From positions 1-64,000 of the forward strand of contig JARGSG010000056.1 in NCBI GenBank assembly GCA_030374805.1: a DNA stretch of 64,000 nt, written 5' to 3'. Within the stretch, counting starts at the first letter, position 1. Each line of letters begins with the position of its first letter. A program made the translations under genes and the position numbers. This DNA comes from Gracilaria gracilis. Taxonomy: Eukaryota; Rhodophyta; Florideophyceae; Gracilariales; Gracilariaceae. The notes beneath the pieces are model-generated. The model saw only the letters and a list, made by a program, of their open reading frames with translations. It did not search any database and was not told the DNA's origin. Below, one piece after another: positions 61,940-64,000 of the stretch.

Positions 61940-64000
61940 ATGGCCGCACGTCGCAGCAGCGGCAGCAGCAGCGGCGGCAGCGGCAGCGGCAGCAGCAGCA
62001 GCCGCCAAGCGGCGCGCACACTCTCGCCCATGCAGCACCGGAAGCGCCAACGCAACGTACGTACGGCGCACCCGCTGTTGATCCGCTGCAGCGGTCGCGC
62101 GCCGCGTCGCCACACGGCCAGCTCTTCTCACGCGCCGCCATCCACCCACATGCCGCCGCGCGCCGCCGCTCCCTTCCAGCCCACCGCGTCGTCGCAGCCG
62201 CGCTCCTCGTCGCGACCCTCCAGTCTGCCGCCACTCAAGGCGCAGCCGGCCGTCATGCTTCCGCCATACTTGCGCCCCACCGCACCAACGCCCACGCACC
62301 CTCCTCCTTCCACGCGCACATTGCCGCACCCACCGCCACCGTCGTCGCTGCCGCCGCCACCGCCACCGCCGTCGCTGCCGCCGCCACCGCCACCGCCACA
62401 GTCGTCGTCGCACCCGCTCACCACACCCAACGCACAACGCCATTCCGTGCCTCTTTCGCTCCCGTTGGCTTTCCAACCTTCGTCTCCCACCCCGCGTTTA
62501 CCCGCCCCTTCCAACCGTCCACCGCATCCCTCTTCCAGCAACAAGCCATCCATCATACCGCACCGCGCACCCGACCGCGCTGTCGCCGCCCACGCGCCGC
62601 TGTCCGTTCAATTCCTCCGCGAAAGGCTTCGCTTTCGTCCGGGAGATCTCGTCCTGTGTCGCTACTTCAACTACCCAGTATGGCCGGCCACCGTCGCCCT
62701 CAGTCATCAGCCAGCTTCAAGGGGTCGATACTTCACCATGCGTCCCACGCGCAGCGGCGATGATGCCGTCATGGCGTACTGGGTGCTGTTTTCGGGTGAG
62801 AATGTGGGCGGCTGGGTTCGAACCGACTGTTTGGTACCCTATCACCCCGCATACGCCGCCAAGATAATGGTGCCGTCTGACGTGCCGGTTTTCCGCGACC
62901 GACGGAGGGCCCTATGTGTGGCCGAGCGCGATTACAACCTCACGCCGTCGCGCTTTGGATACCGGCAGCAGGATATGGCCCGCCTCATGCATCTGTGCAG
63001 CATTCCGATCAACCAGTTTGTCGATATCAAGAGCCAAGACTCGCAAGCTGAGCGCGAGTCCGACCCTAACGACCCCGACGAACACACCTCAAGCCCGGAC
63101 GACGGCACGGATCAAAGTGATTCCGACGATCACTCCTATCCGTCCGAACGTCCTGTTCCTCGTCGCTCGGGACGTATGATGTTGAGACCACGTCATGCAA
63201 AGCGGGAACCCCAGTTGCAGTCGTCTCGTATTCTGCGGTCAACATCGCTCAGCCGTCCTGTCGTGCAAGGAGATGACACAGCGTCTGGAGATGAATACAC
63301 CCTGCATATTCCCGTAAAAGTAGAGCCCAGGGAAATAGTCACCGCTTCTCATATTCATACCGTGGCACGTGCAGAGCATGACGATGACGTACAGCCGAAA
63401 GAGCTCGCGCCGCACCCACCGAGCAAGAAGGAAGTGAAACCCGCCAATGAACCGGTTGTCCGTCGGAAGCGAGGCCGTCCACGAAAACACCCGCTTCCCG
63501 CCCAACAGATAACGGTGCAATCCAGAATCACCAAGCCGGAACTCGCAGTCGCACCGACCAGCAGAGTGAAGCGTGAACAAGTAGATGCGTTGACTCACAT
63601 ACCGTCCCAGTTGTCAACCAAGCGACAATTCAGACGGAAGAAGCGCGGAAGGCCACGCAAGGTTGTTCCGCCACCAGAACCCGCGCCCGCAGAACCGAAG
63701 GAATGCACGACACAAATGATCGACAGGATGCAGAGACGAATCACAAGACAAGAGAAGCAGATCGTCCTTATGTCACAGGAGCAAAAAACCAGAGCGGCTG
63801 CACAAGGTTCATCTGTCGGACATGGTTCTCTGCCACCGATCTCAATGCTTGCTCGAGTACTGGACCCAGATACGATCAGAGCCCATGGTGAAAGGGTTAC
63901 GCAGAAAGCACTTCGCTTTCAGACTATCCTTGCTCAGTACGCAGTTCTAATGGACGACGCAAACGACGCAAGAAAGAGGGTCGAAGAGGCTTGGAAGGAT
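61940..64000 (+). CDS. PWWP-domain protein with AT-hooks (3' end outside window)
   Basis: A frame open from an ATG at 61940 to the window edge (687 codons, no stop). The first 225 residues are Ser, then Pro-rich low-complexity, including two polyproline runs. A PWWP-like domain begins at about residue 235, with PGDLVLCRYFNYPVWPATV and YWVLFSGENVGGWVRTDCLVPY. In the family this aromatic pocket binds methylated histone H3 and DNA. An acidic Ser/Asp stretch follows, then two AT-hooks, RKRGRPRKHP near 510 and KKRGRPRKVV near 566, which bind the minor groove of AT-rich DNA. The visible end is helical (IDRMQRRITRQEKQ). A chromatin reader is likely. The start is the first good ATG (GCCATGG); upstream is GC repeat. 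Confidence 0.8.
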   Translation, partial: MAARRSSGSSSGGSGSGSSSSRQAARTLSPMQHRKRQRNVRTAHPLLIRCSGRAPRRHTASSSHAPPSTHMPPRAAAPFQPTASSQPRSSSRPSSLPPLKAQPAVMLPPYLRPTAPTPTHPPPSTRTLPHPPPPSSLPPPPPPPSLPPPPPPPQSSSHPLTTPNAQRHSVPLSLPLAFQPSSPTPRLPAPSNRPPHPSSSNKPSIIPHRAPDRAVAAHAPLSVQFLRERLRFRPGDLVLCRYFNYPVWPATVALSHQPASRGRYFTMRPTRSGDDAVMAYWVLFSGENVGGWVRTDCLVPYHPAYAAKIMVPSDVPVFRDRRRALCVAERDYNLTPSRFGYRQQDMARLMHLCSIPINQFVDIKSQDSQAERESDPNDPDEHTSSPDDGTDQSDSDDHSYPSERPVPRRSGRMMLRPRHAKREPQLQSSRILRSTSLSRPVVQGDDTASGDEYTLHIPVKVEPREIVTASHIHTVARAEHDDDVQPKELAPHPPSKKEVKPANEPVVRRKRGRPRKHPLPAQQITVQSRITKPELAVAPTSRVKREQVDALTHIPSQLSTKRQFRRKKRGRPRKVVPPPEPAPAEPKECTTQMIDRMQRRITRQEKQIVLMSQEQKTRAAAQGSSVGHGSLPPISMLARVLDPDTIRAHGERVTQKALRFQTILAQYAVLMDDANDARKRVEEAWKD

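Noticed and set aside
61501..62763. 420-codon plus-strand frame
   Set aside because: Low-complexity Ala/Arg/Pro reading that overlaps the PWWP frame; the PWWP frame has domains and stays open to the window edge.

Overview
This is a nuclear eukaryotic segment, most likely from a unicellular red alga of the Porphyridium type. The lineage call rests on a phycoerythrin gamma/rod-linker-like gene at 47.7-48.8 kb. It is supported by compact, almost intron-free genes with only one clear spliceosomal intron, plus prefoldin subunit 4, RPB10, ribosomal protein eS7 and a tRNA-Gly. The genus is inference.

The left part (1-27.15 kb) is a stack of mobile elements. A decayed Ty3/gypsy chromovirus (element 1, minus strand) runs off the left edge and ends at 7,877. 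It sits in a PIF/Harbinger-type gene pair (truncated partner 7,878-8,449; DDE transposase 8,549-9,760). A second Harbinger element (10,837-27,147, 16-bp terminal inverted repeats, TTA duplication) holds a broken transposase, a broken Myb/SANT-like partner and a broken Cys-rich ORF set between 158-bp inverted repeats. That ORF is split by a young chromovirus (element 2, 11,378-22,578) with 543-bp LTRs, a CTTAT duplication, gag and pol on the minus strand and a 744-codon ORF on the opposite strand.

The most unusual signal is in the two chromoviruses. Both are peppered with short dyad-symmetric motifs: ACC-N4-6-GGT in element 1 and CCG-N2-4-CGG in element 2. At four homologous pol codon blocks the same amino acids are encoded with different synonymous codons, so that each element carries its own motif. 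This suggests selection on DNA or RNA sites independent of the protein. One model is an element-specific binding or anti-silencing system, with the antisense ORF product as candidate binder.

From 27 to 42 kb lies mixed single-gene territory: two small membrane-protein genes on a diverged segmental duplication with a retroelement fragment between the copies, a secreted alpha/beta hydrolase, an ER M28 peptidase (ERMP1-like, with the intron), and two divergent secreted Cys-rich/coiled-coil paralogues with TATA boxes. From 44 to 64 kb is a housekeeping-type region: a small basic protein, prefoldin 4, a TMEM53/DUF829 hydrolase, the phycoerythrin linker, a large pseudokinase/Sel1 protein, RPB10, tRNA-Gly(GCC), eS7, a TIP30-like protein, a C2-like protein and a PWWP/AT-hook protein that runs off the right edge.
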